Part shown: positions 29,082-39,294 of the stretch, one piece after another | How the letters are laid out: every line of letters begins with the position of its first letter | Numbering within the stretch: the stretch's first letter is position 1 | DNA from: FW021-bin31 sp964422465 | GTDB lineage: Bacteria; Bacteroidota; Bacteroidia; Chitinophagales; Chitinophagaceae | Direction: 5' to 3' | NCBI GenBank assembly: GCA_964422465.1 | Contig: CAYRBD010000004.1 | Coordinates: 4,484 to 68,483, forward strand | Length of the DNA: 64,000 nt | The notes under the pieces: model-generated | Databases searched by the model: none | Told to the model about the DNA's origin: nothing | The model's input: only the letters and a program-made list of their open reading frames with translations | Position numbers and translations under genes: made by a program

Positions 29082-30737
29082 ATGATTAAAAAGAATTACT
29101 TTTCCATTATCGCCTTAGGCGCCCTTTTGTTACTTGGAGCTTGTTCCAAAAAGGATACTCCGAACCCCAGTCAAAATTCAAATGACCCCAAGATCATATT
29201 GAATACAAATTCTAAACAACTGAGCCAACGAATCAGTACAGATAGCGCCGGTGTGCTGCGTCTTTATCAACCCTTAAATTCTATTGCCAGGGATCATAAG
29301 GATGATTCTACTGCCTATCACTATCCTTTGGCTTTAATTGCGACGGTTGCTCCGCCTGAATACAAGGGGCATACTCTTCAAGCCACGCATGTAGATATTA
29401 ACGGCAATTATGCATACGTTTCATACAACGTAAAGGGCCCGACCTATCTTGGTGGAATTGAAGTGATAGATATCAGTAATGCGGCAGCCCCGGAAATACT
29501 GGAACAGGCTATTCTTCCATCAACCGATATCAGCGCTGTAGTTTATGATCCGAACCATGACCGGTTATATGGAGCCGGCGCTTCCGATATGGGTCAAAAC
29601 TCTGATTTAACTTCTCCGGGCGTTTGGGGTTATGTAAATCTTCAGAATGGAGCGCTTACAAGTGACCTTAATTTATTTAACATTGCCGGCCAGGTAGGTA
29701 CCGATATAGCGGTGCAAGGTGGAAAGATTTATGTAACCAGTGGCGATGAAGGTACCTTTAAGGTATTCAATGAGGCTGGTTTGGATGAATTAAACTCCTT
29801 TGCAATCGGAGATCTTCGTTCAGTAGCTGTTAGCTCCGAGAGCGTTGCCGTCCTTAGTGGTACGGAAGGCGTTAAAGTGTTGAATGCTCAGAATTATAAC
29901 AACATCAGCAGTTTTAACTTTGGGCCGGATATACCCGAATCCAAAAGGACGATGGACTTTAACGGAAATAATCTTGTCATAGCAGGAGGTAAAAAAGGTA
30001 TTGAATATTACAATGCAACTACCGGTTCACAAATAAATTCGATTCCTCTTCTGGGGAGCATGGAAGGAATTGATCCGGATGATATTGTAACAAACGCTGT
30101 TTCAAATAACGACGGTCTCATTTTAGCCGCAAATGGAGCAGCCGGAGTTTATGCCTGCGAGGAAGAACAAGGGAAGCTTGCTTTAGTAGGCGCAATAGAT
30201 TTAAGCGGATCGGCAAACTATGTGAAAAGCAAAGGAGATTATATTTTTGTTGCAACCGGAACAGGAGGATTAAAAATCTTAAAAATAATTCGTCCTGAAG
30301 GAGCCTTTACCTCTTGCGACAGCTATCCTCAATATGAGGGGAATAAAAATTTAAATGTTAATTCCGGTCAGGACCTCAAATACTCAGGATCAGCCGCTTT
30401 AGAAAATGTAAATGTAAATTCAAAATTGACATTTTGTGGTGCTATGACCGTTTATAATTCGCTCAATATTAATAGTGATGGCCTATTTAACCTGCGGGGT
30501 ACTTTAATGTTTGGAAAAGGGATAGGCTACAACAACAACTTGATTATCAACCAAAATGCCACTCTTTATATAGATGGTTCTCTGACCATTTACGGTAACC
30601 TGATAATGAATGGCGGAACCTTAAAAATAGCAGATGGTTCAACTGTAACCGTTTATGGTAATGTTACCAGGAACGATGGTTCCAAGATTGTAGGCGACAA
30701 CTTTACGGCTACTTATGGGAAAATAAATAAGAATTAG
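29082..30737 (+). CDS. LVIVD-repeat propeller lipoprotein with C-terminal beta-helix-like tail
   Basis: The 551-residue lipoprotein has lipobox LLLLGAC, with the cysteine near residue 21. Residues about 85-410 are beta-propeller repeats of the LVIVD type (YLGGIEVIDISNAAAPEIL; FVATGTGGLKILKIIRP). From about 415 to the end a different, Asn- and Gly-rich repeated segment appears (LNVNSGQDLKYSG, LNINSDGLFNLRGTLMFG, LYIDGSLTIYGNLIMNGG, STVTVYGNVTRNDGS). It reads like a parallel beta-helix, similar in style to bactofilin or autotransporter passenger coils. I start at ATG 29082; a TTG directly before it is also in frame. It is probably exposed at the cell surface. The function is unknown. Confidence 0.88.
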   Translation: MIKKNYFSIIALGALLLLGACSKKDTPNPSQNSNDPKIILNTNSKQLSQRISTDSAGVLRLYQPLNSIARDHKDDSTAYHYPLALIATVAPPEYKGHTLQATHVDINGNYAYVSYNVKGPTYLGGIEVIDISNAAAPEILEQAILPSTDISAVVYDPNHDRLYGAGASDMGQNSDLTSPGVWGYVNLQNGALTSDLNLFNIAGQVGTDIAVQGGKIYVTSGDEGTFKVFNEAGLDELNSFAIGDLRSVAVSSESVAVLSGTEGVKVLNAQNYNNISSFNFGPDIPESKRTMDFNGNNLVIAGGKKGIEYYNATTGSQINSIPLLGSMEGIDPDDIVTNAVSNNDGLILAANGAAGVYACEEEQGKLALVGAIDLSGSANYVKSKGDYIFVATGTGGLKILKIIRPEGAFTSCDSYPQYEGNKNLNVNSGQDLKYSGSAALENVNVNSKLTFCGAMTVYNSLNINSDGLFNLRGTLMFGKGIGYNNNLIINQNATLYIDGSLTIYGNLIMNGGTLKIADGSTVTVYGNVTRNDGSKIVGDNFTATYGKINKN

Positions 30738-30810
30738 GGCCTGTTTAAGGTTAAGCACAAAAGGCCTCTGGTCTCTTTACTTTTATCTTAAAACGCTTTG
30801 GCCCCAAGAT

Positions 30811-30859
30811 AAATAAAGGTACAATTTTGGAATCAAATTCCAAAATTGTACCTTTATTT
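30811..30859 (+). terminator. Strong hairpin terminator after the LVIVD lipoprotein gene
   Basis: This is a perfect 23-bp inverted repeat (arms 30811-30833 and 30837-30859) with a three-base loop CAA. It is A/T-rich at the ends and lies about 75 bases after the stop. Its symmetry would allow it to work in both directions. The remaining intergenic sequence up to 31027 shows nothing else. Confidence 0.8.
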
Positions 30860-31027
30860 TATGATTACGGGGGAGGTAATAAGGAGACAATTTATACTTA
30901 ACTTTACAGTAGCTTTGTCATTCATTTACTACAGCCTTATCATCAAAAGTTCAATAAATGCATAATAAAAGCACCCAAACTGTTTTTTATGATTCAGGCC
31001 TGGTATGTGCTTAATTAGGGATTCAAA

Positions 31028-31672
31028 ATGAATTTTCTGCGTAAACACTGGTATGACATTGGTGGAATTTTAGGAATAGCAACCCTTGTGCTCGTGGGTT
31101 TACATATTTCTAAATTATCACATTATCAACTTCTGATGTGGTTGAGTTTAGTCTCTCTTTTCTTTCATCAAATGGAAGAATATCGGATAGCAGGAACTTT
31201 TCCCGGAATGATTAACAGGGCAATGTTTAATAGTGATATACCAGACAGGTATCCATTAAATAGCAATACTTCGCTCGTAATCAATGTGTGGATTGGCTGG
31301 GTAATTTATTTGCTTGCGGCTATAGGGGGTGAGCGGCTGGTGTGGTTGGGAATGGCAACCATTTTGGTCTCATTTGGTAATATTGTAGCGCATACGTTTA
31401 TTTTTAACATTAAAGGTAAAACAATTTACAACGCAGGATTAGCAACGAGTTGGCTCTTATTTGCCCCTTGCGTTTACTTCTTCTTTAAAATAGTTCACGA
31501 TGGGGCGCTGGCGGCAACGGCAGATTATTTAATTGGTATTCCATTAGGAATAATTATTAATATTGTGGGGGTCTTTAAGCCCATCAGTTGGCTGGCAGAT
31601 AAAAATACAAAATTCGTTTTTAAAAAGAGTCAATTATTGCCCGAAGACCGGAGAAACTATATTGATAAATAA
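31028..31672 (+). CDS. HXXEE-domain membrane protein
   Basis: The 214-residue integral membrane protein has about six hydrophobic segments. The motif HQMEE (residues 47-51) sits at the end of a membrane helix. A later AHTFIFNIKGKTIYNAG segment supplies a second conserved histidine and asparagine. Together these define the HXXEE family, whose function is not established. It lies 16 bases upstream of a DUF4345 membrane protein and is probably co-transcribed with it. Confidence 0.85.
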   Translation: MNFLRKHWYDIGGILGIATLVLVGLHISKLSHYQLLMWLSLVSLFFHQMEEYRIAGTFPGMINRAMFNSDIPDRYPLNSNTSLVINVWIGWVIYLLAAIGGERLVWLGMATILVSFGNIVAHTFIFNIKGKTIYNAGLATSWLLFAPCVYFFFKIVHDGALAATADYLIGIPLGIIINIVGVFKPISWLADKNTKFVFKKSQLLPEDRRNYIDK

Positions 31673-31688
31673 CTAAAAACAGGAAATT

Positions 31689-32060
31689 ATGGTATTAGCT
31701 CTTGGTATTTTATTAGGCCTCGTTGCCCTCATCTGTTTTTTGGGAGGAACAAATGTTATGCTCAAAGGAGCAATGAGCTTTTTGCCTAAAGAAACACCCC
31801 CACAATTAGTCTTGGATGATTTGGTGCGATTTTTAGGAGGCATTTATTTAGGGTTGGGATTTTTATTTGCTTATGCTGCATTTAACGTTGAAAGTATGGG
31901 GAGCAGTATCTATTTTCTTGGAATTGTGGTTGGGTTTTCAGGATTAGGGCGATGGTATTCGAGATATAAAGTCGGCTCTGCAGGAATGTATTTTGATGTA
32001 ATTATGGTTGTTGAAATCCTGCTTGGATTATCCATTATCCTGATAGAAGGATTCAGATAA
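31689..32060 (+). CDS. DUF4345-type small membrane protein
   Basis: The 123-residue protein has four predicted membrane helices, typical of DUF4345. A loop DDLVRFLGGIYLGLG connects to the second helix, and GLGRWYSRYKVG precedes the last. The function is unknown. Its stop lies 8 bases from the stop of sprA on the other strand. Confidence 0.8.
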   Translation: MVLALGILLGLVALICFLGGTNVMLKGAMSFLPKETPPQLVLDDLVRFLGGIYLGLGFLFAYAAFNVESMGSSIYFLGIVVGFSGLGRWYSRYKVGSAGMYFDVIMVVEILLGLSIILIEGFR

Positions 32061-32068
32061 AACTGTTC

Positions 32069-35000
32069 TTACTGCAAAATAAACCGGAAAGTTACCCCGG
32101 CCTCCGTATTGGACAATGGATAGGAGGTGGAAATAAAGGGAATGGTGGACCTTTTATTATAGAAAAAATGAAGATTGACCCGATTGTTAACCACATAATC
32201 CACCGAAGGGGAAAGGGTAATCATCTTCCGTCCGCTGGTCGGAATCACCAGATCCGCGTCCAGCCGGTTGTTTACTGTTTTGTCATCTCTATAACTCATG
32301 TCCAGTCGGAAATTCAGGTCATTGCTCAGCTTTTTGGTTTTCCCTATATTAAAAGGGAGTGGGAAATTCCGAATACGAAAGCCTGCACCAAAATCTATTT
32401 GGGTAGAATGCATCTCTGTCAGTTGGTAGTCAATCAGGCTTAAAGACAGGGTTCTTGATTTACTATAACCGAAACTGATGCTCAGGTTGTTGGCAAAGGT
32501 GGCATCTATACCAAATAGGGGATTCAATTGCTCGGTAAGCGTGATGTTGGGTACCAGAAAGTAAGGTACATAATTTCCTGAAACCGTATCAATAAAACCG
32601 GGATAACCATATCCGAGCGGATCGGAAAAATAAGGGGCGGAGGTGAAGCTATTCATGCTCAATACGGAAGAATAGCCATGAGAAAGGGTTAAATTAGTGA
32701 CAAAATCCCGGAAAAAAGACAGGTTGCTCAGGCCGTTGTATTTTATTTTCCAGTTGGGAAAAGGCTTGATACTTTTGAAAGGGTTGCTCCGGATATTCTG
32801 GGAACCCTCCGTCATCAGAGCAACGTTTTTAGGGTCTTTTCCGCTATAAGCTGCGAGGAAAGCCGGAATTAAAACATCTTCGGCATACTTTCCATAACCC
32901 AAAGTATAATTGGGATCCTCCAGGCTGGGTTTGCCATCTGTATAAGGATTCTGATTACCCAATCGTTGCGAAATCACGCTTCTATAGCGTTCAAAGCGAT
33001 TATAGGTTTCAGATATGCCATTTTCGGCATCTACCTTATCAAATAAGGTTTTTAAAGAAAAGTAAGAAACTTCAAAGCCGCCGGCATCATAAGGATTCAA
33101 ATGTTGGAGATTGCCCCTGCCGGTTGGGTCTTTAAATAACTCCGAATGGTTTTTTGAAAAAGATTTATGCATGTTCAGGTCAATCCTCAAGCCCGGGATG
33201 GGTTCCAGTGTTGATTGGAGATCAAACTGCTGAATAAACTGCTGTCGGTATTGAATGTTGAGGGTACTGTCATGGGTTATCCAGCCTTCCTGGCCAATGT
33301 GATTTAACCAGGGATTGTCGGGCTGCCAGCCAAAAGCAAATTTTAAACCGGGCTTCATGGCGCCCCAGTCCTGTCCCATAAAACCAACGTGGTTCAGGTA
33401 ACCGGGCAGGAAAGTCTGCGCATTTTCGCTGTAGTTGAAAGCTACCCGCTTGACAAGCAAGAGGGGAGTCAGTAACACCCGCAATCCGGATGAAATGGAA
33501 GAAGCATTTTTGCCGGAGCTATCGCCCGGAGCACGTCTTACGGGATTATTTACCTCCCTCAATAATTTCCATTTATTATAGAGGCGGTTAAAGTTCAAAC
33601 TCGCGTTCACCTGCTTTTGGTTGCTGTTTTCTATGCTATTGCCGAGATAAGGAGCTAACAGGGAAGCGGTAGTCCAACTGTAATCGGTGGTATATCCAAG
33701 TTGTACATTCACCCAGTCCAACAACGGAAATTTCTGAAAAGGCAGAGCATAAGAGGCCGATGCATTTTGATGAAAGAGCGTAGTTCGGCCAAAAGTGATC
33801 AGGTTTTGCCAGACACTGTCTCGTTTTGCCTTCGTGTTAATTTCTCCAAAAGGTTCATCAATCCGGGAGTTATTTACCGCCTGAAAATCCAGGCTCAGGG
33901 ATTTGGTTAAATCCCAATGGAGTGTGTAATAACGATCAAATGTAAAATATTTATCGAATGTAGCCGGAATTTCAAAAGGGCCGCCACCGGTGTTGCGAAT
34001 ATGGGTTTCTCCAAACTGGCGATCTACTTCTGCCCGTACGCTGATGACCGAGGGAATAGGATTGATGTTGAGATCACGCAGTAAGGCCAGGTAAGGAGAG
34101 GGCCCGATGAGGTTACGCAAAGGGGCAAAATATTTGCTCGTGCCCGAGAACTGGTACCCCAGCCCGAGGCGGTGCCGCGTAAGTTCATCACTTTGGATTA
34201 AGGGATTGTGAGTGAGAATCTGACTGAACGAATAACTCAGGTTAAAATTGCTCAAATCCCACAGGTGATTAGTTGACTGATTTGGGTCCGGCAGTTTTCG
34301 AACATTGGTGAAGCTCAGGCTCGTAACGGAAGTGAAGTCCTGTGCCTGGCGAAGAATAGAATCCCTGGCGTGCTTGTTGAGGGCCAGGGCAAGCTTATCT
34401 TTGAGCTTGATATCCAGATCATACGGGTCGTATTCGGGATTGCTAATGGTTTCCGAATAGCCGGCATATACCGGAATGGAAAGATTCCATCTCTGAGGCA
34501 GCAGCTTGCCCAATTGCAGGTTAGCCGAAACATCATATTGATAGTAATTGTCTTTAAACCGGTCCTCCAGCTGTTGATCTACGTTTCCAAATCCGGCCGT
34601 ATGCATTGAGCCCGCCATGCTTACTGTACCCAGGTCGGCCAGTTTTAAATCTACACGGCCCATTGCAGCATATCCTCCATGTTCATCCATATCGGAAACC
34701 CGCAGTTCATCAAACCAGACAATAGCTGATTTTGGAAACCCGTCATCAGCCTGTTCAGTTTGCTTTTGAGAAGGATTTAGGATGCCCAGCAGGGTCTCCC
34801 TTACATCACCAAGGCTGGGATTCCCGACTACGGTTACGTAATTGCCTTTACTATCCCGAATGGTATAAGGCTGCGAAAGAGAGGCACCCGACTGGTTGCG
34901 CTCCTGCTTCAACCGGGGAAAGATATCAAGGTCAATATCAATTTGGTTTTGCTCCGGCCATATTGTATTAGGGTTTAATGAACCGGTGGGGTCGGTCATT

Positions 35001-38000
35001 TTTAAGGGGATGCGATATTCATAGTAGTTGTTAACGAAATCACTTCCCAGGCGGATGATGGCCTGTACTTCCCCATCCCGGGTTTGTATCCCTCCTTCAA
35101 TGGCTTCGGCATGAATAAACATTTGAAGGCGTTTAAATTTACGGAGATCTACTCCGAGGCTTTTAAATACAGCTCGTGCTTTTCCATCCTTAAGATCGGT
35201 TACTTTTAGCGACAGGGATTGTTCATTCAGGTAGAGGTTTACATTATTTTCACTCAGCTGGGTTTGTCGCTGAACACCCGGAGGAATAACATAGGGTACG
35301 GGGGTACGGGAGGCATTTTCTTCCAGGTTCACCGAGGAGACAATGAGCTTAGCGTCTTTGTTGGGATCAACAGGAACATAAGCGCCCGCCGTATCCAGAT
35401 GGTACAAGTACGTACGCCACTGGTTGCGTACGAGCCCCAGGCGGGCAAAGCGGAGCACCACGCTGTCCTGGAAGCCAGTCAGGAACATGCGCATGAACCG
35501 GATGGATTTGAAATCGGGGATGTCCCCTATTTTTTTATCATACTGTTGAATGGGAATCCGGAACTGATACCAGGTTTCGGGGGTAAGAGGGCCATTTTTG
35601 TCATTCGCAGGCACCACTATTTTGTCAACAATAAAATCGGAACCGACCTGCATGTTGGGCTTCATCTTTATCCGGTATTGAAAATAGTCTTCTGCTTCAT
35701 TCAGGGTATTGTCGTTGTTGATATCTTCTGTTTCGGGGCGGTTAGTGGCTGCTTTGGGGAATTTATCTCCTGAACCGGAAATCGGAGAATTGCCCTGCGA
35801 GTGGTTGAATTTTTTATATCGTTCCAGCACGGTTAGTTGTGCTTCATCATAGTCTTTCCCGCGATAAAAATGATAGTTATCATTGGAGGGGTCAGCGGCG
35901 GCTTCCTGATAGACTTTTGATCCGGGTCCAAAAGTCTGTAATAAGGTTTGAAGATAAGCCTGATGCTTAACTCTTTCCTGTTCATCGTCTATCCCGTCGT
36001 ATCCGACATCCTGATAGGCTCTTGCAGCAGGATCGTTGTCGAAGGCGTTGGTAATCTGTTCCTGAAAACGGGGGACCCTTCCCCAAACGGAAGTATCCAC
36101 TTTATTAACCTGGGAAGGCTTGGGAAGGCCATTTTCAAAGGCCATTTTTCCATCCTTTAGGATGTCTTCAGATACATTTCCCAAATCTATATACAATTCT
36201 CCTCCATTGCTTGAAGGTTTGTCAATAAAGGGATCCATGACCCAGAATTCAATATATTGTACATTGGAGGCTTCAAAGTCCGTGTTGTCCAAAGCCCGCA
36301 TAATCCCTCCCCAGTTTTCTTTGGGTTTTGTCAGATGGCCCTCGCCGTTGATCTTGGAAGGGTCTGTTGTAAAGTTGTAAGGTCCTTTTTGATTAGGATA
36401 ATAAGCCAGGTCCAGGGTATTCAGATAACTCTGCCCGTAATCAACACTTTGTTTGGGGAAAACCTCCTGCTGCTTCACCAGGCGGACATAATGCCCGAGG
36501 TAAAGCTGCCGATTACCCCGCATATAGGCAGGGGTATTCGGGCCTCCGTCTATCAGGCTGGGCTCAATCGTGTACCAGGCCAGCAGCGCGCGTTTGCTAC
36601 CGTAAGCCAGTGAGTCGTTATAAGTTGCTTCCGGAAATAAAATATTGCCATTGGCATCTGTGGCTCCTTCGGGAGTGGAAGCCAATACCCAACTGTTATA
36701 AGGATAACGCAGGTCAAATGAGTTGCTGGCGCCCTCAAAATCATCCAGGTAAATAGTGCCCTGGCTGCCCTTTCCTATCAGGTTAGAGTGCCCCGGGAAA
36801 AGCCGTGCTACTTCACCGGTAGCCGTAATGGAAGACATAGCCTCGGTGGCATAATTGGGTAGTTTATCCAACCACCGGGTGACTCCTGGTAGCTCCGAGC
36901 GGAAGTTAAAATCAAGCCCGCCAATGGTATTGGCAATAGGATCATCCCCATAATTGACGATATTAAAGTAAGGCTTTTCGGTCATCCTGATGATGGAAGA
37001 ACCCAAAGTAAGATGATCATTAACGTAATAATCCAACCGTGTGCCAAAATAGTTCCGGGTTTGCTGGCCGAATAGCGCATTGTTCTCGAAGCGTACATTA
37101 ATGGGCAAACCGGAATTAAGGATGGCGTCATTAATGATTTGCACCTTGCCCATCGAATAATTGATGGTGTAATCTACATTTTCAATAAGTTGCTGACCCC
37201 CGGCGGTAATGGTTACCGATCCTTCGGGGATGTTAAACCCACCCAGGCTGATCTCAGAAGAGGAACTGGACTTGTAAGCTCCCCGGAGTACGAAACGGTT
37301 ATACTGTGGAAATTGCCGGGCAATTGTAACGGTGGAATCATACAGCATTTGATATTCATACTTGGAAGCCTGTACCGAATCTCCGTTGAAAGCTTTGGTT
37401 AGCGCTTTACCAAAGGGTTCTAAAACAGGGAATATAATCTCCCCCCTTTGGGGATCAATGGTATAGCCACTGACATAATCGAATACCCCATCGGGTTGCG
37501 GATCATTTTGACTGTTTAGCCGGTCAAGATTAAGAATAGACAACAGGGGCTTTCCTTCATAGGCGCCCTGCGCACCAGGCAGGTATCGCTTTTCACCTTC
37601 TCCCGGGTCCTGATAGAAAATGTCCAGGCGGAATCCATCCCGGTTGATCTGGGAACCGTCCAGAGAGTATATATTTTTCATCATCAGGTCCCAAATAGGA
37701 AGAGAAGGGCGCGCGGAGGTGGCTTTTAATAGTTTAAGAAAAAGCACCTGTGGTTGTGCCGACTTGCCGGCGGGAGTTACATCATTTGCAAACTCGCCTA
37801 CCTGATAGACCTGTCCGTTAATGGTGTATTGGTAGGCCACCGCCAGTACCTCATCCGGTTGCAGGGGGCGATTCAGGGAAAGATATCCGATTTCGCTGTT
37901 GAAGGTATATTCTGTAGAGTCCAACTTGCGGGCATACGTTTTTTCAAAATCCCGAACTGGTTGTAAACCCATTGCTTGCAACCTGCTAACTACGGTTCCG

Positions 38001-39259
38001 GGGTTTCGCATACCGGCATCGGCGGTCAGGCGACGGTATTCGTCATTGGCATTATTTTGCGGCAGAGGGTTCCCGGTTAGCGAATGGAGGTCGCTGTTAT
38101 AGGGGTCGCTTTCTCCTAAATCCATTAGGCCGACAATGTCTCTTGCATTAGTAGTGGCTCCTTGTTTGTTGGTGACCCATACCTGCATCCGGATAATGTG
38201 AATTTGTGATTTTATAACCGGCAGGGTGGACATCGCCTCGTTGTAGTGGGCACGAAAATATTGTGCGAGCAAAAAATGCTGGTTACCTTCATACTGGTCG
38301 GCCTGTTTGGTAAAAGGATGCGTTTGGGCTCCCCCCTGAACAACAATATTTTGTTTCTTAGAGCGCTGTGTTGAAAAGACGCTGGTAACCGTTAAACGCC
38401 CAAATTGTAATTGTGTCTTAATACCAAAAAGAGATTGTACCCCCGAAATTAACTGACTTCGCAGGGGAAAGCTGACATTTCCTGCTTCTATTTTTTTGAT
38501 AATGCTATTGTCATCCCCGGTATATTCCAACTTTATCTGTTTGTCAAAATCAAATACGGATTGGGTGTTGTAAGTGCTTGTTAATTTCAATTTTTGGCCA
38601 ATCTGACCCTGAATATTCATATTGATATCCATATCAAAATCAAAGCCGCCGGTTTTCCGGGCTCTTTCAGGAAGGATGGGGTTTTTGAAATTCTGGCTCT
38701 CGTAACCAAAGGTTATTCCCAGGCTTCCCTGTGGGCGGATGTCAGCCTCCGTACCACCAAACAGCCGGTTAAACAACCTGGGCCCGTAATATAAGTCGGG
38801 GCCTTTTTGCTCCCGGTTCAGGTCGGTGAAAGTATTCCTTCTGTTTATCCAATAATTTTCTTCCTGTTGTTTCCCTCTCAGTTGCAGGTATTCCTGTTGG
38901 GAGTAACGAGAGGGGTTGCGATAGAAATGATTTCCTATTTTTTCTTCAAAATAATATTGATGAGTTAGTGGATCATAGCGTAAAGAATCCTGAATGATGG
39001 AAGGATCCTGAAAGTCGAAGAATTGTTGATGTGGAGACAAGAAAGGGGCGCCTCGTCTGTCGCGGATTGGAAAGGGCAGCGTATCTTTAACAGCCGTATC
39101 TCTTCGGGCTTCCTGAAAGAGAAGATCAGAAGACAGTAGCCCGGATTTATGTGGAATAGAAAGACCGGATGCTTCACTACAAAACACGCTCACCAAGCTG
39201 GAAAAGCAAAACATTAAAGTGCAAAATGCTGCAGCGGGCGTGTAAAGTTGTCTCTTCAC
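32069..39259 (-). CDS. sprA: SprA, outer-membrane translocon of the type IX secretion system
   Basis: The 2396-residue protein matches the length of SprA/Sov, the giant outer-membrane barrel through which T9SS clients leave the cell. It starts with GTG at 39259, giving signal VKRQLYTPAAAFCTLMFCFS. Visible SprA features are GSLGITFGYESQNFKNP and KLKLTSTYNTQSVFDFDKQI near the start, NVSFPLRSQLISGVQSLFG, GSQGTIYLDDFEGASN in the middle and IVWFDELRVSDMDEHGGYA. The long aromatic-rich barrel segment ends in AGVTFRFILQ. It follows ruvA by 35 bases, an arrangement seen in other Bacteroidota. Other T9SS core genes are not in this window. Confidence 0.97.
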   Translation of the reverse strand: MKRQLYTPAAAFCTLMFCFSSLVSVFCSEASGLSIPHKSGLLSSDLLFQEARRDTAVKDTLPFPIRDRRGAPFLSPHQQFFDFQDPSIIQDSLRYDPLTHQYYFEEKIGNHFYRNPSRYSQQEYLQLRGKQQEENYWINRRNTFTDLNREQKGPDLYYGPRLFNRLFGGTEADIRPQGSLGITFGYESQNFKNPILPERARKTGGFDFDMDINMNIQGQIGQKLKLTSTYNTQSVFDFDKQIKLEYTGDDNSIIKKIEAGNVSFPLRSQLISGVQSLFGIKTQLQFGRLTVTSVFSTQRSKKQNIVVQGGAQTHPFTKQADQYEGNQHFLLAQYFRAHYNEAMSTLPVIKSQIHIIRMQVWVTNKQGATTNARDIVGLMDLGESDPYNSDLHSLTGNPLPQNNANDEYRRLTADAGMRNPGTVVSRLQAMGLQPVRDFEKTYARKLDSTEYTFNSEIGYLSLNRPLQPDEVLAVAYQYTINGQVYQVGEFANDVTPAGKSAQPQVLFLKLLKATSARPSLPIWDLMMKNIYSLDGSQINRDGFRLDIFYQDPGEGEKRYLPGAQGAYEGKPLLSILNLDRLNSQNDPQPDGVFDYVSGYTIDPQRGEIIFPVLEPFGKALTKAFNGDSVQASKYEYQMLYDSTVTIARQFPQYNRFVLRGAYKSSSSSEISLGGFNIPEGSVTITAGGQQLIENVDYTINYSMGKVQIINDAILNSGLPINVRFENNALFGQQTRNYFGTRLDYYVNDHLTLGSSIIRMTEKPYFNIVNYGDDPIANTIGGLDFNFRSELPGVTRWLDKLPNYATEAMSSITATGEVARLFPGHSNLIGKGSQGTIYLDDFEGASNSFDLRYPYNSWVLASTPEGATDANGNILFPEATYNDSLAYGSKRALLAWYTIEPSLIDGGPNTPAYMRGNRQLYLGHYVRLVKQQEVFPKQSVDYGQSYLNTLDLAYYPNQKGPYNFTTDPSKINGEGHLTKPKENWGGIMRALDNTDFEASNVQYIEFWVMDPFIDKPSSNGGELYIDLGNVSEDILKDGKMAFENGLPKPSQVNKVDTSVWGRVPRFQEQITNAFDNDPAARAYQDVGYDGIDDEQERVKHQAYLQTLLQTFGPGSKVYQEAAADPSNDNYHFYRGKDYDEAQLTVLERYKKFNHSQGNSPISGSGDKFPKAATNRPETEDINNDNTLNEAEDYFQYRIKMKPNMQVGSDFIVDKIVVPANDKNGPLTPETWYQFRIPIQQYDKKIGDIPDFKSIRFMRMFLTGFQDSVVLRFARLGLVRNQWRTYLYHLDTAGAYVPVDPNKDAKLIVSSVNLEENASRTPVPYVIPPGVQRQTQLSENNVNLYLNEQSLSLKVTDLKDGKARAVFKSLGVDLRKFKRLQMFIHAEAIEGGIQTRDGEVQAIIRLGSDFVNNYYEYRIPLKMTDPTGSLNPNTIWPEQNQIDIDLDIFPRLKQERNQSGASLSQPYTIRDSKGNYVTVVGNPSLGDVRETLLGILNPSQKQTEQADDGFPKSAIVWFDELRVSDMDEHGGYAAMGRVDLKLADLGTVSMAGSMHTAGFGNVDQQLEDRFKDNYYQYDVSANLQLGKLLPQRWNLSIPVYAGYSETISNPEYDPYDLDIKLKDKLALALNKHARDSILRQAQDFTSVTSLSFTNVRKLPDPNQSTNHLWDLSNFNLSYSFSQILTHNPLIQSDELTRHRLGLGYQFSGTSKYFAPLRNLIGPSPYLALLRDLNINPIPSVISVRAEVDRQFGETHIRNTGGGPFEIPATFDKYFTFDRYYTLHWDLTKSLSLDFQAVNNSRIDEPFGEINTKAKRDSVWQNLITFGRTTLFHQNASASYALPFQKFPLLDWVNVQLGYTTDYSWTTASLLAPYLGNSIENSNQKQVNASLNFNRLYNKWKLLREVNNPVRRAPGDSSGKNASSISSGLRVLLTPLLLVKRVAFNYSENAQTFLPGYLNHVGFMGQDWGAMKPGLKFAFGWQPDNPWLNHIGQEGWITHDSTLNIQYRQQFIQQFDLQSTLEPIPGLRIDLNMHKSFSKNHSELFKDPTGRGNLQHLNPYDAGGFEVSYFSLKTLFDKVDAENGISETYNRFERYRSVISQRLGNQNPYTDGKPSLEDPNYTLGYGKYAEDVLIPAFLAAYSGKDPKNVALMTEGSQNIRSNPFKSIKPFPNWKIKYNGLSNLSFFRDFVTNLTLSHGYSSVLSMNSFTSAPYFSDPLGYGYPGFIDTVSGNYVPYFLVPNITLTEQLNPLFGIDATFANNLSISFGYSKSRTLSLSLIDYQLTEMHSTQIDFGAGFRIRNFPLPFNIGKTKKLSNDLNFRLDMSYRDDKTVNNRLDADLVIPTSGRKMITLSPSVDYVVNNRVNLHFFYNKRSTIPFISTSYPLSNTEAGVTFRFILQ

Positions 39260-39294
39260 CGGTGAAGTTTTAGGTTTAGAAGGCTAAAAGCCGG

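Noticed and set aside
35219..35773. 184-codon ORF antisense to sprA
   Set aside because: It is a shadow of the sprA reading frame, with no recognisable features.
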